This document shows positions 1 through 9,821 of a stretch of DNA of 64,000 bases, piece by piece (position 1 is the first letter of the stretch; each line of letters starts with the position of its first letter). The stretch comes from Bacillus fungorum. Lineage in GTDB: Bacteria > Bacillota > Bacilli > Bacillales > Bacillaceae_G. The DNA lies in contig NZ_NWUW01000005.1 in the NCBI RefSeq assembly GCF_002746455.1, positions 1 through 64,000 on the forward strand, in the 5' to 3' direction. The notes beneath the pieces are model-generated. The model was given only the letters and a program-made list of their open reading frames with translations, ran no database searches and had not been told where the DNA came from. The position numbers were made by a program, and so were the translations under genes.

Positions 1-37
1 TTTGTGTAATCTCAAGATTTTGTTGATTATAAAACAT
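1..37 (-). CDS. Start of an unidentified gene (partial, 12 codons)
   Basis: Read on the minus strand, a perfect AAAGGAGG ribosome-binding site (plus-strand 45-52) lies 7 bases before an ATG at 37. The frame stays open to the window edge and starts MFYNQQNLEITQ. The site and spacing support a real gene reading leftward off the window. Too little is visible to name a product. Confidence 0.6.
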   Translation of the reverse strand, partial: MFYNQQNLEITQ

Positions 38-134
38 AAAAACGCCTCCTTTCTTTTTATTCTTCTAGAAAAGGAGACATTTTTAAAGTGTTTTATTTAA
101 AAATTGTATTGACAGAGTTGTTTTTCAACACTCT

Positions 135-171
135 GAAAAAACAACCGTCTTACTTAGACGGTTGTTTTTTT
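135..171 (-). terminator. Terminator after the first GGDEF-EAL gene
   Basis: A perfect 10-bp stem (141-150 with 156-165) with a 5-base loop is flanked by A6 on the left and T7 on the right, so it could work in both directions. The stop codon of the minus-strand gene lies inside the loop. Confidence 0.85.
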
Positions 172-2832
172 GTGGAGTAACATCCAAACGTCTTTACTAG
201 AAACAGGTTTGCTAATAAAGAATCCTTGAATGTGGTCACAGTTTTGCTCATATAAAAACTTCCATTGTTCTTCGGTCTCTACACCTTCTGCAATAACTTC
301 TAAATGTAGTTCTTTTGATAGTGTAATAATGGAAGAAATAATCGCTTCCTCTAAAGGGCTAGTTGTAATTCCGCAAATAAATTCTCGAGCAATTTTTAAT
401 GTGTTAATTGGATATTTTGTTAAATAAGCTAAAGAACTATAACCAGTTCCAAAGTCATCAATTGAAATTTGAATACCGAGATTTTGAAGCTGTTCTAGTT
501 TGGAAACAACAGATTGATTTTGATTAATCGCGATACTTTCTGTAATTTCGATATCTAGTGCTTCTGGTTTTAGTTCTGTTTCTTCTAACACTTTTGAAAT
601 AGTAGGGATTAAATCTGCATGGTTAAATTGAACAACAGATAAATTCACACCAACTTTCAAGTGAGAAAAACCTTGATTATGCCATCTTTTTGCCTCTAAA
701 CAAGCAGTGCGTAAAATCCAATTTCCAAGTTCAATAATAAATCCGGTTTCCTCCGCTAGAGGAATGAATTGGGCAGGAGACACGATGCCGAGTTTTGGGT
801 GCTTCCAACGAATCAATGCTTCAAAACCAATTATTTTTTTTGTTTTTGTGCTTACTTGTGGCTGGTATTCAAGGAAAAATTCATTTTGTTGTAATGCTTT
901 AGAAAGTTCACCTTCTAAAAATTCAATCTCATTTTGTGCGATACTCATTTCTTTTGAGAAGAAAACAAATCTGTTTTTTCCATTTGCTTTCGCTCGATAC
1001 ATAGCCATATCAGCATTTTTCATTAATTCTGTTACATCTGTTCCACAATCAGGGTACATGGCAATTCCGATACTTGGTGTAATAGACAGTTCTTCATCTT
1101 TAATGAAGAATGGTTTGTTTAAAATATTTAAAATCTGTTCAGCTATAAAAGCCGCACTTTTTTCTGAGTACATATCTGGTAATAGAATTGTAAACTCATC
1201 TCCGCCTTGGCGAGCAACGACATCCTTTGAACGTAAGCAACCGCGTAACCTTTTTGCTACTTCCATTAATAATAAGTCTCCGACGTCATGACCAAGTCTA
1301 TCGTTAATTTTTTTGAATCGATCTAAATCAAGGAACATGACGGCAACATCATTTGCGCTAGTTTGAGCTGTATTTAAAATATTTTTTAAATCTTTTTCAA
1401 ACTTTCGGCGATTTGGTAATCCAGTAAGTGCGTCATGAAAGGCTAAATGTTCTACTTGCTTTTGTTTTTCGTATAAAGTTGTAATGTCACGTGCTATACC
1501 GAACATCCCAACAACTGCTTTGTTTATGAAGATAGGGATGAGCGTAATATGAAGGTAGTAGTAGTAACCTTCTTTTTCTTTTGTGCGAACTTCTAAAGTT
1601 TGTGGTCTACCTTCTTTCGTTATTTGTAAAGCTTTCTTTAGTAGATCATGATCTTTTGAGTCAATAAAGTGTAAAAGGGAATAGCTTTCTACTTCACAAT
1701 AGTAGGCAGTAAATAAGCTTTCACAAGCTGTATTAGATTGTTGGAAAATACCATCCATATTTAAAGAGAAAACAGCATCGGGATGATCTTCGAATAAAGA
1801 TTTATAGCGCTGTTCACTTTTTGATAACGCAGATGCACCTTCTTCTACTTTTCCCTCTAGTTGTGTAGTCAATTGCTCATACGTATCAATTAGAGCTTGA
1901 TTATCTTTCCACATATAAAGTTGTCGTAGGAATAATAAGATGAGTGATAATACGAGACCGATTAACATGAACTTATCATCCCAAGGTTGAAAGACAATAA
2001 AAGAAAAAGTAATAATTATACTAAAATAAGGTAATATAAAGCGCACATAATCAAATCGATAATACTTTGTTTTCGTTTCATGCTGTATTGGTTTATCCAA
2101 AATGTATAGTATGGACGATAAACCAATTAATAAAATCGAAGTAGTATGTATTAAGTAATAGACTTCAGAAGAAGTTTCCATTCCTGCGTTTAATTGAAAC
2201 AGATGTATATATCCGTACACAAGTATGATAGTAAAGCCAATAATTAATGAAATTCTGCTAGAAGAATATTCTTCTCTTCTATATAGGCTAATAACGGCAT
2301 AAATTACTAATGATTGTGCAATAAAGTATCCAATTAAAACCCAGGTATCTGTTGTTAACATACGAAAGCTTGAAAGATCCAAAATAAAAGTTAAAGTAAA
2401 ATAAATATTCATAATAACAATAAAGATGCTATCAAAGGAAAATTGAGCAAGGCCTCTAATAGAGTAATGTTTTACGAACTTTATAGCAAAGCCAGAAAAG
2501 AGCAAAATGTATTGTACGATGAAAAAGGGCAACGCTTTATATGAGAATATAACTTGGTCATATATAGAAAGTGAATGAAGAAATAAAGTTATCTCCATTG
2601 TTAATCCACATAGGCAAGTGCATAGTATTAAAACCCAAAATAGTTTGTCACCGTACTTCATTTTCTTAATTGTTTTATATAGGCAATAGCAAGAAAAGAG
2701 TGTAGCGAAAAAAAACAAGAAAATAATTCCAAGTTCTTTTATATTCAAATTTTTAGGAATAAGAAATATCCAAAGAGAAAATATAATTATATATATCATG
2801 ACAAATTGTACATATTTTTTTTGATTAATCAT
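154..2832 (-). CDS. Membrane-bound PAS-GGDEF-EAL cyclic-di-GMP enzyme
   Basis: An 892-residue protein. About the first 310 residues form a multi-segment hydrophobic membrane region. A PAS domain (about 340-455) comes next, then a diguanylate cyclase domain with an intact GGDEF motif (about 543-547), then an EAL phosphodiesterase domain (EAL at about 671-673, DDFGTGYS further on). An RxxD inhibitory-site motif (RSKD) lies five residues before GGDEF, as expected for product feedback. Both catalytic motifs look intact, so it may make or degrade c-di-GMP; sequence cannot say which dominates. I chose ATG 2832 because a CGGAG site lies 7 bases before it; an upstream in-frame TTG at 2850 has no such site. 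It is a monocistronic minus-strand gene with the same architecture as the gene at 45578-48307. Confidence 0.93.
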   Translation of the reverse strand: MINQKKYVQFVMIYIIIFSLWIFLIPKNLNIKELGIIFLFFFATLFSCYCLYKTIKKMKYGDKLFWVLILCTCLCGLTMEITLFLHSLSIYDQVIFSYKALPFFIVQYILLFSGFAIKFVKHYSIRGLAQFSFDSIFIVIMNIYFTLTFILDLSSFRMLTTDTWVLIGYFIAQSLVIYAVISLYRREEYSSSRISLIIGFTIILVYGYIHLFQLNAGMETSSEVYYLIHTTSILLIGLSSILYILDKPIQHETKTKYYRFDYVRFILPYFSIIITFSFIVFQPWDDKFMLIGLVLSLILLFLRQLYMWKDNQALIDTYEQLTTQLEGKVEEGASALSKSEQRYKSLFEDHPDAVFSLNMDGIFQQSNTACESLFTAYYCEVESYSLLHFIDSKDHDLLKKALQITKEGRPQTLEVRTKEKEGYYYYLHITLIPIFINKAVVGMFGIARDITTLYEKQKQVEHLAFHDALTGLPNRRKFEKDLKNILNTAQTSANDVAVMFLDLDRFKKINDRLGHDVGDLLLMEVAKRLRGCLRSKDVVARQGGDEFTILLPDMYSEKSAAFIAEQILNILNKPFFIKDEELSITPSIGIAMYPDCGTDVTELMKNADMAMYRAKANGKNRFVFFSKEMSIAQNEIEFLEGELSKALQQNEFFLEYQPQVSTKTKKIIGFEALIRWKHPKLGIVSPAQFIPLAEETGFIIELGNWILRTACLEAKRWHNQGFSHLKVGVNLSVVQFNHADLIPTISKVLEETELKPEALDIEITESIAINQNQSVVSKLEQLQNLGIQISIDDFGTGYSSLAYLTKYPINTLKIAREFICGITTSPLEEAIISSIITLSKELHLEVIAEGVETEEQWKFLYEQNCDHIQGFFISKPVSSKDVWMLLHKKTTV

Positions 2833-2936
2833 ATTATGACTCCGTTTCAATAAAGTTAAATCACAGGGGGAAATGCTAATTCCAATAATAGCATATAAAA
2901 TAGGGTGTTTTTTACTATAAAAAGTTACTTTTAAAA

Positions 2937-2982
2937 AAAAAGCGTAATTTTACAATTCACCATTGTAACGTTACGCTTTTTA
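2937..2982 (-). terminator. Terminator overlapping the 3' end of uvsE
   Basis: Inverted repeat with outer arms AAAAAGCGTAA and TTACGCTTTTT and a further inner pairing around 2951-2973. On the minus strand it is followed by a U-run. The last uvsE codons and its TGA lie inside the stem. Confidence 0.75.
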
Positions 2983-3910
2983 TCCTTTTTATTCCTCTTA
3001 TAGAAGATAATTCGCTTATTAATTGTAACATTGCTAAATCTTTTTGTTTACTTTCAATCATAATATCGAAATTATGATTGATTTTTTTTGCAATGTGTAA
3101 GAAAGGTTTAATAAACTCTAAATCAATATATTCAGCGTGAGCTCTAAATTCTTTTTTTGATTTAGGGGAGGAGATGTGAACTTTAGGAGGGATATTTGTA
3201 TGTGACCAAGTTTCAAAAATTGCAGGAAGTAACTCTTCTAGCGGTTCCTCGCAAAGGTTTGCCATGTGATGATGATAATCAAATACGAATGGAATCTTTT
3301 CTTTTTGGCAAATAGATAAAGTTTCTGCGGTTGTGTATGTTTTATCATCGTTTTCGAGAGTCATTTGTTTTTTTATATGTGGAGGAAGTCTTTTTATGTT
3401 TTCATGGAAACGTTCAATTGCTTTTTCTTTATTTCCATAGGCTCCACCGACATGAATGTTAATGTAAGAAGTATCTGCAATTCCTATTGCATCTAATACT
3501 TTATAATGATAGGTCATATCTGTAATAGCGTTAGTTGTAATATGTGGTTTATCACTTGTAAATAGCGTAAATTGATTTGGATGAAAACTTACTCGTAAAT
3601 TATGTTCTTTAATTAATGCTCCAATCTTAAGCCAAAGTGGTGCAAGTGCCCCGATATAATCAAATTCGACTTCGGGGTGTGTTGCAAGTGGGACAATGGA
3701 AGACGACATGCGATATAACGGAATTTCATGCGCTATATTGTAATGAAGAATACGTATTGTATGCTCAAGATTCTGCCTTGTAACATCGTACAATTTATTT
3801 TCTCGTTCTTGTTTACTGAGTTTTTTAAAGCTTGTGAATGTCATCGTTTTGGCAGGGGAACAGTCCCAAAGTGCCATTGCATGTGAGACATATCCGAACC
3901 GCATAATCAT
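2957..3910 (-). CDS. uvsE: UV damage DNA endonuclease UvsE
   Basis: UvsE nicks DNA on the 5' side of UV photoproducts and starts a repair route separate from UvrABC. The 317-residue protein has the usual family length and N-terminus ([19 protein letters not shown]). It also shows the His/Glu/Asp-rich TIM-barrel metal-site segments expected of the family, such as [19 protein letters not shown] and [12 protein letters not shown] 3910 is preferred because GGGGTGG lies upstream; longer in-frame readings run back into the upstream gene. It begins 32 bases after the end of the cardiolipin synthase gene, so the two are probably cotranscribed. B. subtilis has the same pair as ywjD-ywjE. Confidence 0.94.
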   Translation of the reverse strand: MIMRFGYVSHAMALWDCSPAKTMTFTSFKKLSKQERENKLYDVTRQNLEHTIRILHYNIAHEIPLYRMSSSIVPLATHPEVEFDYIGALAPLWLKIGALIKEHNLRVSFHPNQFTLFTSDKPHITTNAITDMTYHYKVLDAIGIADTSYINIHVGGAYGNKEKAIERFHENIKRLPPHIKKQMTLENDDKTYTTAETLSICQKEKIPFVFDYHHHMANLCEEPLEELLPAIFETWSHTNIPPKVHISSPKSKKEFRAHAEYIDLEFIKPFLHIAKKINHNFDIMIESKQKDLAMLQLISELSSIRGIKRIKSVTLQW

Positions 3911-3942
3911 ATGTAATCCACCCCTTTTATTCATTATTTTTC

Positions 3943-5136
3943 TTATAAGAAGAAAGAAAGTATCGTTCCTATCCATTCTTTTCCTCTATCAATAGGAGAA
4001 AGGGGGCTAACATCTTTAAAGGAAAGTAACGATGAGTTTTCTAGATCTTCATGGAATTTGTTTTTTACTATTTGTATAAAATGTTTATCATATAAAATGC
4101 AGTTGATTTCATGGTTAATATATAAACTTCTCATATCAAAGTTTGCAGTTCCGATATCACAAATATAATCGTCCGCTATAATAACTTTAGCGTGAAAAAA
4201 ACCTTGTTGAAATGCGTAAATATTACACCCGGCTTGTATTAACTTTCGGCAATATGGGAATTTCGCTTCTCGAACAAGGGCATGATCAGCTTTTTCTGGA
4301 ACGAGAATCGTAATTTGAACCCCACGTTTGCGTGCGTTTAATAATGCGTTCATAATTTCTTTTCCAGGAATGAAATATGGTGTACCGATAAAGAGTTCCT
4401 TTTTTGCCCCTTCAATTAAATGTAAAAAGGTATGTTGTAAATATGCACCATCAGTCGGAATAAATTGATGTTGGATAGTACCCGGTTGCTGTTTCAGAAA
4501 ATAAAGAGAAGCACCCAATAAATTTTGGTTTGTATCATCAAACCAGTCATGTAAAAATTGTTTTTGTAAATCTTGTACTCCTTCGCCTGTAAGACGTAAA
4601 TGATAGTCTCTCCATAATCCTAATCGTTCATTATGTCCCAAATACTCTTCACCAATATTAAATCCTCCGATATAACCAATTTTCCCGTCAATGACTGTAA
4701 TTTTTCTATGGTTTCTTTGATTTGCAGAGAAGAAAGGAAAAGGAAACTTTACTTTGTGACAAAATGAAAAAGAGACACCATGTTTTTGCAGGGAGCGAAT
4801 TGCCTCATTTGATAAATGGTGGCTTCCCAATCGATCGAGTAAAAGTCTTACTTCAATTCCTTCCTTTGCCTTATCGATAAGTAACTTTAAAAATTCACGA
4901 CTGATTTTATCGTTTTTTACAATGAAGAATAAAACGTGCACATGGTGTTTCGCCTGTTTTATATCAGTAAATAGGGCGTCATACAAATCTTTTCCGTATG
5001 TATAAAGGTGAAAATCACTTTGACGTAAAGGGAAAGAACGAGAACGTACACGCTTTAAATGAACAATTCTCCCATAAGAAAGATCGATTACAATCCAGAG
5101 AGCACTGCCTATTAACAAGAGAGATAAGAAGAACAT
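3943..5136 (-). CDS. clsB: Minor cardiolipin synthase, phospholipase D family (YwjE type)
   Basis: A 397-residue membrane-anchored phospholipase D-type enzyme. One N-terminal hydrophobic segment (about 1-20) is followed by two HKD motifs: H143-x-K145-x4-D150 (HRKITVID) and H315-x-K317-x4-D322 (HAKVIIAD). These enzymes condense phosphatidylglycerol into cardiolipin. The length and the position between uvsE and fadF match B. subtilis YwjE (ClsB). GGAGGG lies upstream of ATG 5136. It is transcribed divergently from fadF. The exact in vivo lipid activity is inferred from the family. Confidence 0.9.
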   Translation of the reverse strand: MFFLSLLLIGSALWIVIDLSYGRIVHLKRVRSRSFPLRQSDFHLYTYGKDLYDALFTDIKQAKHHVHVLFFIVKNDKISREFLKLLIDKAKEGIEVRLLLDRLGSHHLSNEAIRSLQKHGVSFSFCHKVKFPFPFFSANQRNHRKITVIDGKIGYIGGFNIGEEYLGHNERLGLWRDYHLRLTGEGVQDLQKQFLHDWFDDTNQNLLGASLYFLKQQPGTIQHQFIPTDGAYLQHTFLHLIEGAKKELFIGTPYFIPGKEIMNALLNARKRGVQITILVPEKADHALVREAKFPYCRKLIQAGCNIYAFQQGFFHAKVIIADDYICDIGTANFDMRSLYINHEINCILYDKHFIQIVKNKFHEDLENSSLLSFKDVSPLSPIDRGKEWIGTILSFFL

Positions 5137-5327
5137 GAGTAAATTCCCTCCTTCACGGTCTTTTCACCATCAGTTTTTTATAAATCAAACTTTCGTTTTA
5201 TTCCGTTACTTGCGGGCTAATAATGAGTAGGGAATGAACAGCTTCTTACTCATTAAAGTTTCACTTTATAGTTTCACCGAAATAAACATTTTTATGAAAA
5301 AATATGTTGTTGTATAACAAAAAACTG

Positions 5328-5355
5328 TTGACTGAATGCTCACTCATTATATAAT
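5328..5355 (+). promoter_or_regulatory. fadF promoter (sigma-A type)
   Basis: TTGACT at 5328-5333 and TATAAT at 5350-5355, with a 16-base spacer. The FadR-like operator fills the spacer, which fits repression by blocking RNA polymerase. Confidence 0.8.
5333..5349. promoter_or_regulatory. FadR-type operator overlapping the fadF promoter
   Basis: TGAATGCTCACTCATTA resembles the Bacillus FadR box (TGAATGA-N4-TCATTCA type) in both half-sites. In B. subtilis FadR represses the fadF-acdA operon until long-chain acyl-CoA accumulates. The match is by eye; which TetR protein binds here is inference. Confidence 0.65.
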
Positions 5356-5443
5356 GAAGGTAGGGGATAAAATTCAGAAAATTATATGTTTTTGAAGATT
5401 CTAAAAAAGAAAGAGGGCTTACAAAGAGAGGGGTAGCATAAAA

Positions 5444-7555
5444 ATGAATAGCTTATTGATCATTAATTGGCTGGCTGCCATTGCTGTTATTGCTTATGCG
5501 GGATATTTGTTTGTGTATCTTATACGAACGAGGATGGCCTACATACAGTTAGGAAAAAAGATTGAATTTGACCGTCGTTTTAAAGAGCGTTGGGATCTCC
5601 TTAAGGTCAATGTTTTCGGTCAGAAAAAGCTGCTGAAAGATAAGAAGAGCGGCATTATTCACGTTATGTTCTTTTACGGATTTATTCTTGTCCAATTTGG
5701 AGCAATTGACTTCGTTTGGAAAGGACTCGCACCAGGATCACATCTTCCACTTGGACCACTATACCCTGCATTTACATTCTTCCAGGAAATTGTCACACTT
5801 GTTATTTTAATTGCAGTCTTTTGGGCTTTTCATAGACGTTATGTTGAGAAGCTAGTTCGTTTAAAACGTAATTTCAAATCAGGCCTTGTTCTTATCTTTA
5901 TTGGTGGCTTAATGATTTCTGTGCTACTCGGTAATGGAATGGGAATTATATGGCACGGCGAGGAGCTTTCATGGAGTGAACCAATCGCTTCTGCAATCGC
6001 TTACGTTTTCTCGGGGATAAATGAAACCGTAGCCATTTCTGTGTTCTATTTCTCTTGGTGGGTGCATCTACTAATTTTGTTAACGTTTTTAGTTTATGTT
6101 CCACAATCAAAACACGCGCATTTAATTGCGGGACCAGCTAACGTATTCTTCGGTCGTCTTTCAAATCCAGGGAAACTTGAAAAGATTGACTTTGAGGATG
6201 AAACACAAGAAACATTTGGTGTCGGTAAAATCGAAGATTTTAGACAAAATCAGCTTATCGATTTATACGCTTGCGTAGAATGTGGTCGTTGTACAAATAT
6301 GTGCCCGGCAACAGGTACAGGAAAAATGTTATCGCCGATGGATTTAATTTTAAAACTTCGCGATCATTTAACTGATAAAGGAGCAGCAGTAACATCAAAA
6401 GCACCGTGGGTTCCAGTCGTTGCTTTTAATAATACACAAGGAAATCAGTTAGCGATGATGGCAGCTGGGAAAGGGCAACAAGAATCAGCAGCTACAACGC
6501 TCGCTTACGATCCGAGTTTAATCGGAGATGTTATTACAGAAGAAGAGATTTGGGCTTGTACAACGTGCCGTAACTGTGAAGACCAGTGTCCAGTTATGAA
6601 TGAGCATGTTGACAAAATTATTGATTTACGCCGCTACCTTGTTTTAACAGAAGGAAAGATGGACGCAGAAGCGCAGCGTGCGATGACAAATATCGAACGT
6701 CAAGGGAATCCGTGGGGGCTAAACCGTAAAGAGCGTGAAACGTGGCGCCAAGGCGATGATGAAGTAACGGTGCCAACTGTAAAAGAAAAATCGAAAGCTG
6801 GTGAGGAGTTCGAATATTTATTCTGGGTTGGTTCGATGGGATCATACGACAATCGTAGTCAGAAGATTGCGATATCGTTTGCGAAGTTAATGAACGAAGC
6901 AGGCATTTCATTCGCGATTCTTGGTAATAAAGAAAAGAACTCTGGGGATACGCCACGTCGTCTTGGAAATGAATTTGTCTTCCAAGAGATGGCGACAAAA
7001 AATATCGAGGAATTTGAAAAAGCAGGAGTAAAGAAAATCGTTACGATCGATCCTCACGCTTATAACACATTTAAAAATGAGTATCCAGACTTTGGCTTGC
7101 AAGCAGAAGTCTATCATCATACAGAATTGTTAGCTCAGTGGGTGAAAGAAGGACGCTTAAAACCTGTTCATGCTATTGAGGAAACAGTTACGTACCATGA
7201 TTCCTGTTACTTAGGAAGATACAACGAAGTATACGAAGCACCACGCGATATTTTGAAAGCGATTCCTGGTGTGAACCTTGTAGAAATGGCACGTAACCGT
7301 GAAACGGGAATGTGCTGTGGCGCAGGTGGCGGCTTAATGTGGATGGAGGAGACAGCAGGCTCTCGTATTAACGTTGCTCGTACAGAACAAGCACTAGCTG
7401 TGCAACCATCCATTATCGGTACAGGTTGTCCATATTGCTTAACGATGATCAGTGATGGAACGAAAGCAAAAGAGGTAGAAGAGAAAGTTCAAACTCTTGA
7501 TGTGACAGAGATTTTAGAACGATCTGTTATCGGACAGAAAAAAGAAGCGATGTAG
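5444..7555 (+). CDS. fadF: FadF, membrane iron-sulfur electron carrier of beta-oxidation
   Basis: A 703-residue protein. The first 220 residues carry several membrane segments like the haem-binding gamma subunit of nitrate reductase. Two 4Fe-4S motifs follow (C277, C280, C283, C287 and C372, C375, C378, C382), then a heterodisulfide-reductase-like CCG region with CCGAGGG at about residue 625. The family is thought to pass electrons from electron-transfer flavoprotein, reduced by acyl-CoA dehydrogenases, to the membrane quinone pool. Gene order and the upstream FadR-like operator support that role. A GAGAGGGG site precedes ATG 5444. It heads the fatty-acid oxidation cluster. Confidence 0.93.
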   Translation: MNSLLIINWLAAIAVIAYAGYLFVYLIRTRMAYIQLGKKIEFDRRFKERWDLLKVNVFGQKKLLKDKKSGIIHVMFFYGFILVQFGAIDFVWKGLAPGSHLPLGPLYPAFTFFQEIVTLVILIAVFWAFHRRYVEKLVRLKRNFKSGLVLIFIGGLMISVLLGNGMGIIWHGEELSWSEPIASAIAYVFSGINETVAISVFYFSWWVHLLILLTFLVYVPQSKHAHLIAGPANVFFGRLSNPGKLEKIDFEDETQETFGVGKIEDFRQNQLIDLYACVECGRCTNMCPATGTGKMLSPMDLILKLRDHLTDKGAAVTSKAPWVPVVAFNNTQGNQLAMMAAGKGQQESAATTLAYDPSLIGDVITEEEIWACTTCRNCEDQCPVMNEHVDKIIDLRRYLVLTEGKMDAEAQRAMTNIERQGNPWGLNRKERETWRQGDDEVTVPTVKEKSKAGEEFEYLFWVGSMGSYDNRSQKIAISFAKLMNEAGISFAILGNKEKNSGDTPRRLGNEFVFQEMATKNIEEFEKAGVKKIVTIDPHAYNTFKNEYPDFGLQAEVYHHTELLAQWVKEGRLKPVHAIEETVTYHDSCYLGRYNEVYEAPRDILKAIPGVNLVEMARNRETGMCCGAGGGLMWMEETAGSRINVARTEQALAVQPSIIGTGCPYCLTMISDGTKAKEVEEKVQTLDVTEILERSVIGQKKEAM

Positions 7556-7581
7556 TTTATAAGAATGTATACAACTTTAGA

Positions 7582-7606
7582 AAGAGGTGCAATGATTGCA
7601 CCTCTT
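7582..7606 (+). other. Hairpin between fadF and the thiolase gene
   Basis: Perfect 11-bp stem (AAGAGGTGCAA with TTGCACCTCTT) and a 3-base loop. No U-run follows, so a simple intrinsic terminator is unlikely. It may set an mRNA end or protect the upstream message. Confidence 0.5.
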
Positions 7607-7622
7607 CTCAACGTAGGAATAC

Positions 7623-7640
7623 CGAGCGAGCGCTCAGTGT
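7623..7640. promoter_or_regulatory. Possible TetR-family operator upstream of the thiolase gene
   Basis: A GC-rich palindromic core, GAGCGCTC (7628-7635), sits in CGAGCGAGCGCTCAGTG just upstream of the thiolase gene. It stands out from the AT-rich surroundings and has the look of a TetR-family operator. The TetR gene at 12180 ends the cluster and is a candidate ligand. Speculative. Confidence 0.35.
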
Positions 7641-7666
7641 TAAAAAATGAAATGGGGGAAAGAAAC

Positions 7667-8848
7667 ATGAGTAAAACAGTTATTTTAAGTGCTGCAAGAA
7701 CACCAGTTGGAAAATTTGGAGGATCTTTGAAAGATGTAAAAGCGACGGAACTTGGAGGAATTGCAATTAAAGCAGCGCTTGAAAGAGCAAATGTGGCGGC
7801 TAGTGATGTTGAAGAAGTTATATTTGGAACGGTTATTCAAGGTGGACAGGGACAAATTCCATCGCGCCAAGCTGCGAGGGCTGCTGGAATCCCTTGGGAA
7901 GTGCAGACGGAAACAGTGAATAAAGTTTGTGCATCAGGACTTCGTGCGGTTACGTTAGCGGATCAGATTATTCGTACTGGCGATCAATCACTGATTGTAG
8001 CTGGCGGTATGGAGTCGATGAGTAACAGTCCTTACATTTTACGCGGAGCAAGATGGGGATACAGAATGGGCAACAACGAAGTTATTGATTTAAACGTTGC
8101 TGACGGTTTAACATGCGCATTTTCAGGTACACACATGGGTGTTTATGGCGGAGAAGTAGCTAAGGAAGATGGAATTTCTCGCGAAGCACAAGATGAATGG
8201 GCATATCGTAGCCATCAGCGTGCGGTTTCAGCGCATAAAGAAGGACGTTTTGAAGAGGAAATTGTGCCAGTAACGATCCCGCAAAGAAAAGGCGATCCTA
8301 TTGTCGTTGCAAAGGATGAGGCGCCACGTGAAGATACAACGATTGAAAAGTTAGCAAAGTTAAAACCTGTATTTGATAAGACAGCGGCGGTGACAGCTGG
8401 TAATGCGCCAGGACTAAACGATGGTGGTGCTGCACTTGTATTAATGAGCGAAGACAGAGCGAAGCAAGAAGGAAGAAAGCCATTAGCGACAATTTTGGCG
8501 CATACAGCAATTGCAGTGGAATCTAAAGATTTCCCAAGAACGCCAGGTTATGCAATTAACGCATTGTTGAAAAAAACAGGCAAGACAATTGAAGACATTG
8601 ATTTATTCGAGATTAATGAAGCATTTGCAGCGGTAGCAATTGCAAGTACAGAAATTGCAGGAATTGACCCAGAGAAATTGAATGTAAATGGCGGCGCAGT
8701 GGCGATGGGACATCCAATTGGAGCAAGTGGAGCGCGTATTATCGTTACACTGATTCATGCACTGAAGCAGCGCGGCGGCGGAATTGGAATTGCTTCTATT
8801 TGTAGCGGTGGCGGTCAAGGCGATGCAGTGATGATTGAAGTTCACTAA
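7667..8848 (+). CDS. mmgA: Acetyl-CoA C-acetyltransferase (thiolase)
   Basis: A 393-residue thiolase that cleaves 3-ketoacyl-CoA or condenses two acetyl-CoA. The nucleophilic Cys is C88 ([10 protein letters not shown]); the [15 protein letters not shown] and C-terminal CSGGGQG motifs are present. ATG 7667 is chosen over in-frame upstream codons because GGGGGAAAG lies just before it and the protein then starts at the conserved [15 protein letters not shown]. It is followed by a 3-hydroxybutyryl-CoA dehydrogenase and an acyl-CoA dehydrogenase, the order of B. subtilis mmgABC; the symbol rests on that. Direction (degradation or acetoacetyl-CoA synthesis) cannot be read from sequence. Confidence 0.93.
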   Translation: MSKTVILSAARTPVGKFGGSLKDVKATELGGIAIKAALERANVAASDVEEVIFGTVIQGGQGQIPSRQAARAAGIPWEVQTETVNKVCASGLRAVTLADQIIRTGDQSLIVAGGMESMSNSPYILRGARWGYRMGNNEVIDLNVADGLTCAFSGTHMGVYGGEVAKEDGISREAQDEWAYRSHQRAVSAHKEGRFEEEIVPVTIPQRKGDPIVVAKDEAPREDTTIEKLAKLKPVFDKTAAVTAGNAPGLNDGGAALVLMSEDRAKQEGRKPLATILAHTAIAVESKDFPRTPGYAINALLKKTGKTIEDIDLFEINEAFAAVAIASTEIAGIDPEKLNVNGGAVAMGHPIGASGARIIVTLIHALKQRGGGIGIASICSGGGQGDAVMIEVH

Positions 8849-8897
8849 TTAAGATTAGAAGGTATATAGTTCATTAAAAATTAAGGGGGAAGAAGAA

Positions 8898-9749
8898 ATG
8901 AGTGTACAAAAAATTGTTGTAATTGGTGCGGGACAAATGGGATCGGGAATCGCGCAAGTATGTGCAATGGCAGGATATGATGTGAAGGTACAAGATTTAA
9001 AACAAGAGCAATTAGATAGAGGATTGGCTATCATTACGAAAAACTTAGCGCGCCAAGTAGAAAAAGGACGTATGAAGGAAGAAGAGAAAGAAGCAACGTT
9101 AAATCGTCTTACAGTAACGCTTGATTTAGATTGTGTAAAGGAAGCGGATCTTATTATTGAAGCAGCTGTTGAGAAAATGGATATTAAAAAGAAAATCTTT
9201 GCGAATCTAGATGAAATCGCTCCAGAACACGCAATTTTAGCGACAAATACGTCATCTCTGCCAATTACAGAAATTGCAGCGGTAACGAAACGTCCGGAAA
9301 AGGTAATCGGTATGCACTTTATGAATCCCGTTCCGGTTATGAAGCTTGTTGAAATTATTCGTGGTTTGGCTACAGATGATGCGGTATATGAAACGATTGA
9401 AGATATTACGAAGAAAATTGGGAAAGTACCAGTTGAAGTAAATGATTTCCCAGGGTTTGTATCGAACCGTATTTTATTACCGATGATTAACGAAGCGATC
9501 TATACGTTATATGAAGGTGTAGCGACGAAAGAAGCGATTGATGAAGTAATGAAACTCGGTATGAATCACCCGATGGGCCCTTTAACGCTCGCTGATTTTA
9601 TCGGTTTAGATACATGTTTATATATTATGGAAGTGTTGCATGAAGGTTTAGGTGATAGTAAATATCGCCCATGTCCATTACTACGTAAGTACGTAAATGC
9701 AGGATGGTTAGGACGTAAAACAGGTCGTGGTTTCTACGTTTACGAATAA
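8898..9749 (+). CDS. mmgB: 3-hydroxybutyryl-CoA dehydrogenase
   Basis: A 283-residue NAD(P)-dependent enzyme interconverting 3-hydroxyacyl-CoA and 3-ketoacyl-CoA. The Rossmann motif [11 protein letters not shown] is at residues 10-20. The MHFMNPVP catalytic His region is near residue 140, and the C-terminal domain carries [16 protein letters not shown] and ends [11 protein letters not shown]. Length is typical of the short-chain family. A GGGGGAAGAAG site precedes ATG 8898. It lies 49 bases after the thiolase gene, so they likely share a transcript. Confidence 0.94.
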   Translation: MSVQKIVVIGAGQMGSGIAQVCAMAGYDVKVQDLKQEQLDRGLAIITKNLARQVEKGRMKEEEKEATLNRLTVTLDLDCVKEADLIIEAAVEKMDIKKKIFANLDEIAPEHAILATNTSSLPITEIAAVTKRPEKVIGMHFMNPVPVMKLVEIIRGLATDDAVYETIEDITKKIGKVPVEVNDFPGFVSNRILLPMINEAIYTLYEGVATKEAIDEVMKLGMNHPMGPLTLADFIGLDTCLYIMEVLHEGLGDSKYRPCPLLRKYVNAGWLGRKTGRGFYVYE

Positions 9750-9821
9750 ATCCCCCTTTGTTACAAAATAGTGGTCTTACCAAATTATTTAAAGGATATA
9801 TAGCAAATGGAGGCGGAGTAT

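Larger units (their letters stand above)
5137..5443. other. Divergent intergenic region between clsB and fadF
   Basis: About 307 bases with no gene. It holds the fadF promoter and FadR-type operator (listed separately) and a perfect 9-bp inverted repeat, TAATGAGTA/TACTCATTA, at 5221-5229 and 5247-5255. The TACTCATTA half resembles part of the fad operator, so it might be a second regulator site, but the 17-base gap between arms is long for that. Confidence 0.5.

Noticed and set aside
707..1291. A 194-codon plus-strand open frame inside the first GGDEF-EAL gene
   Set aside because: It lies wholly antisense to a well-supported conserved gene, with no recognisable motif.
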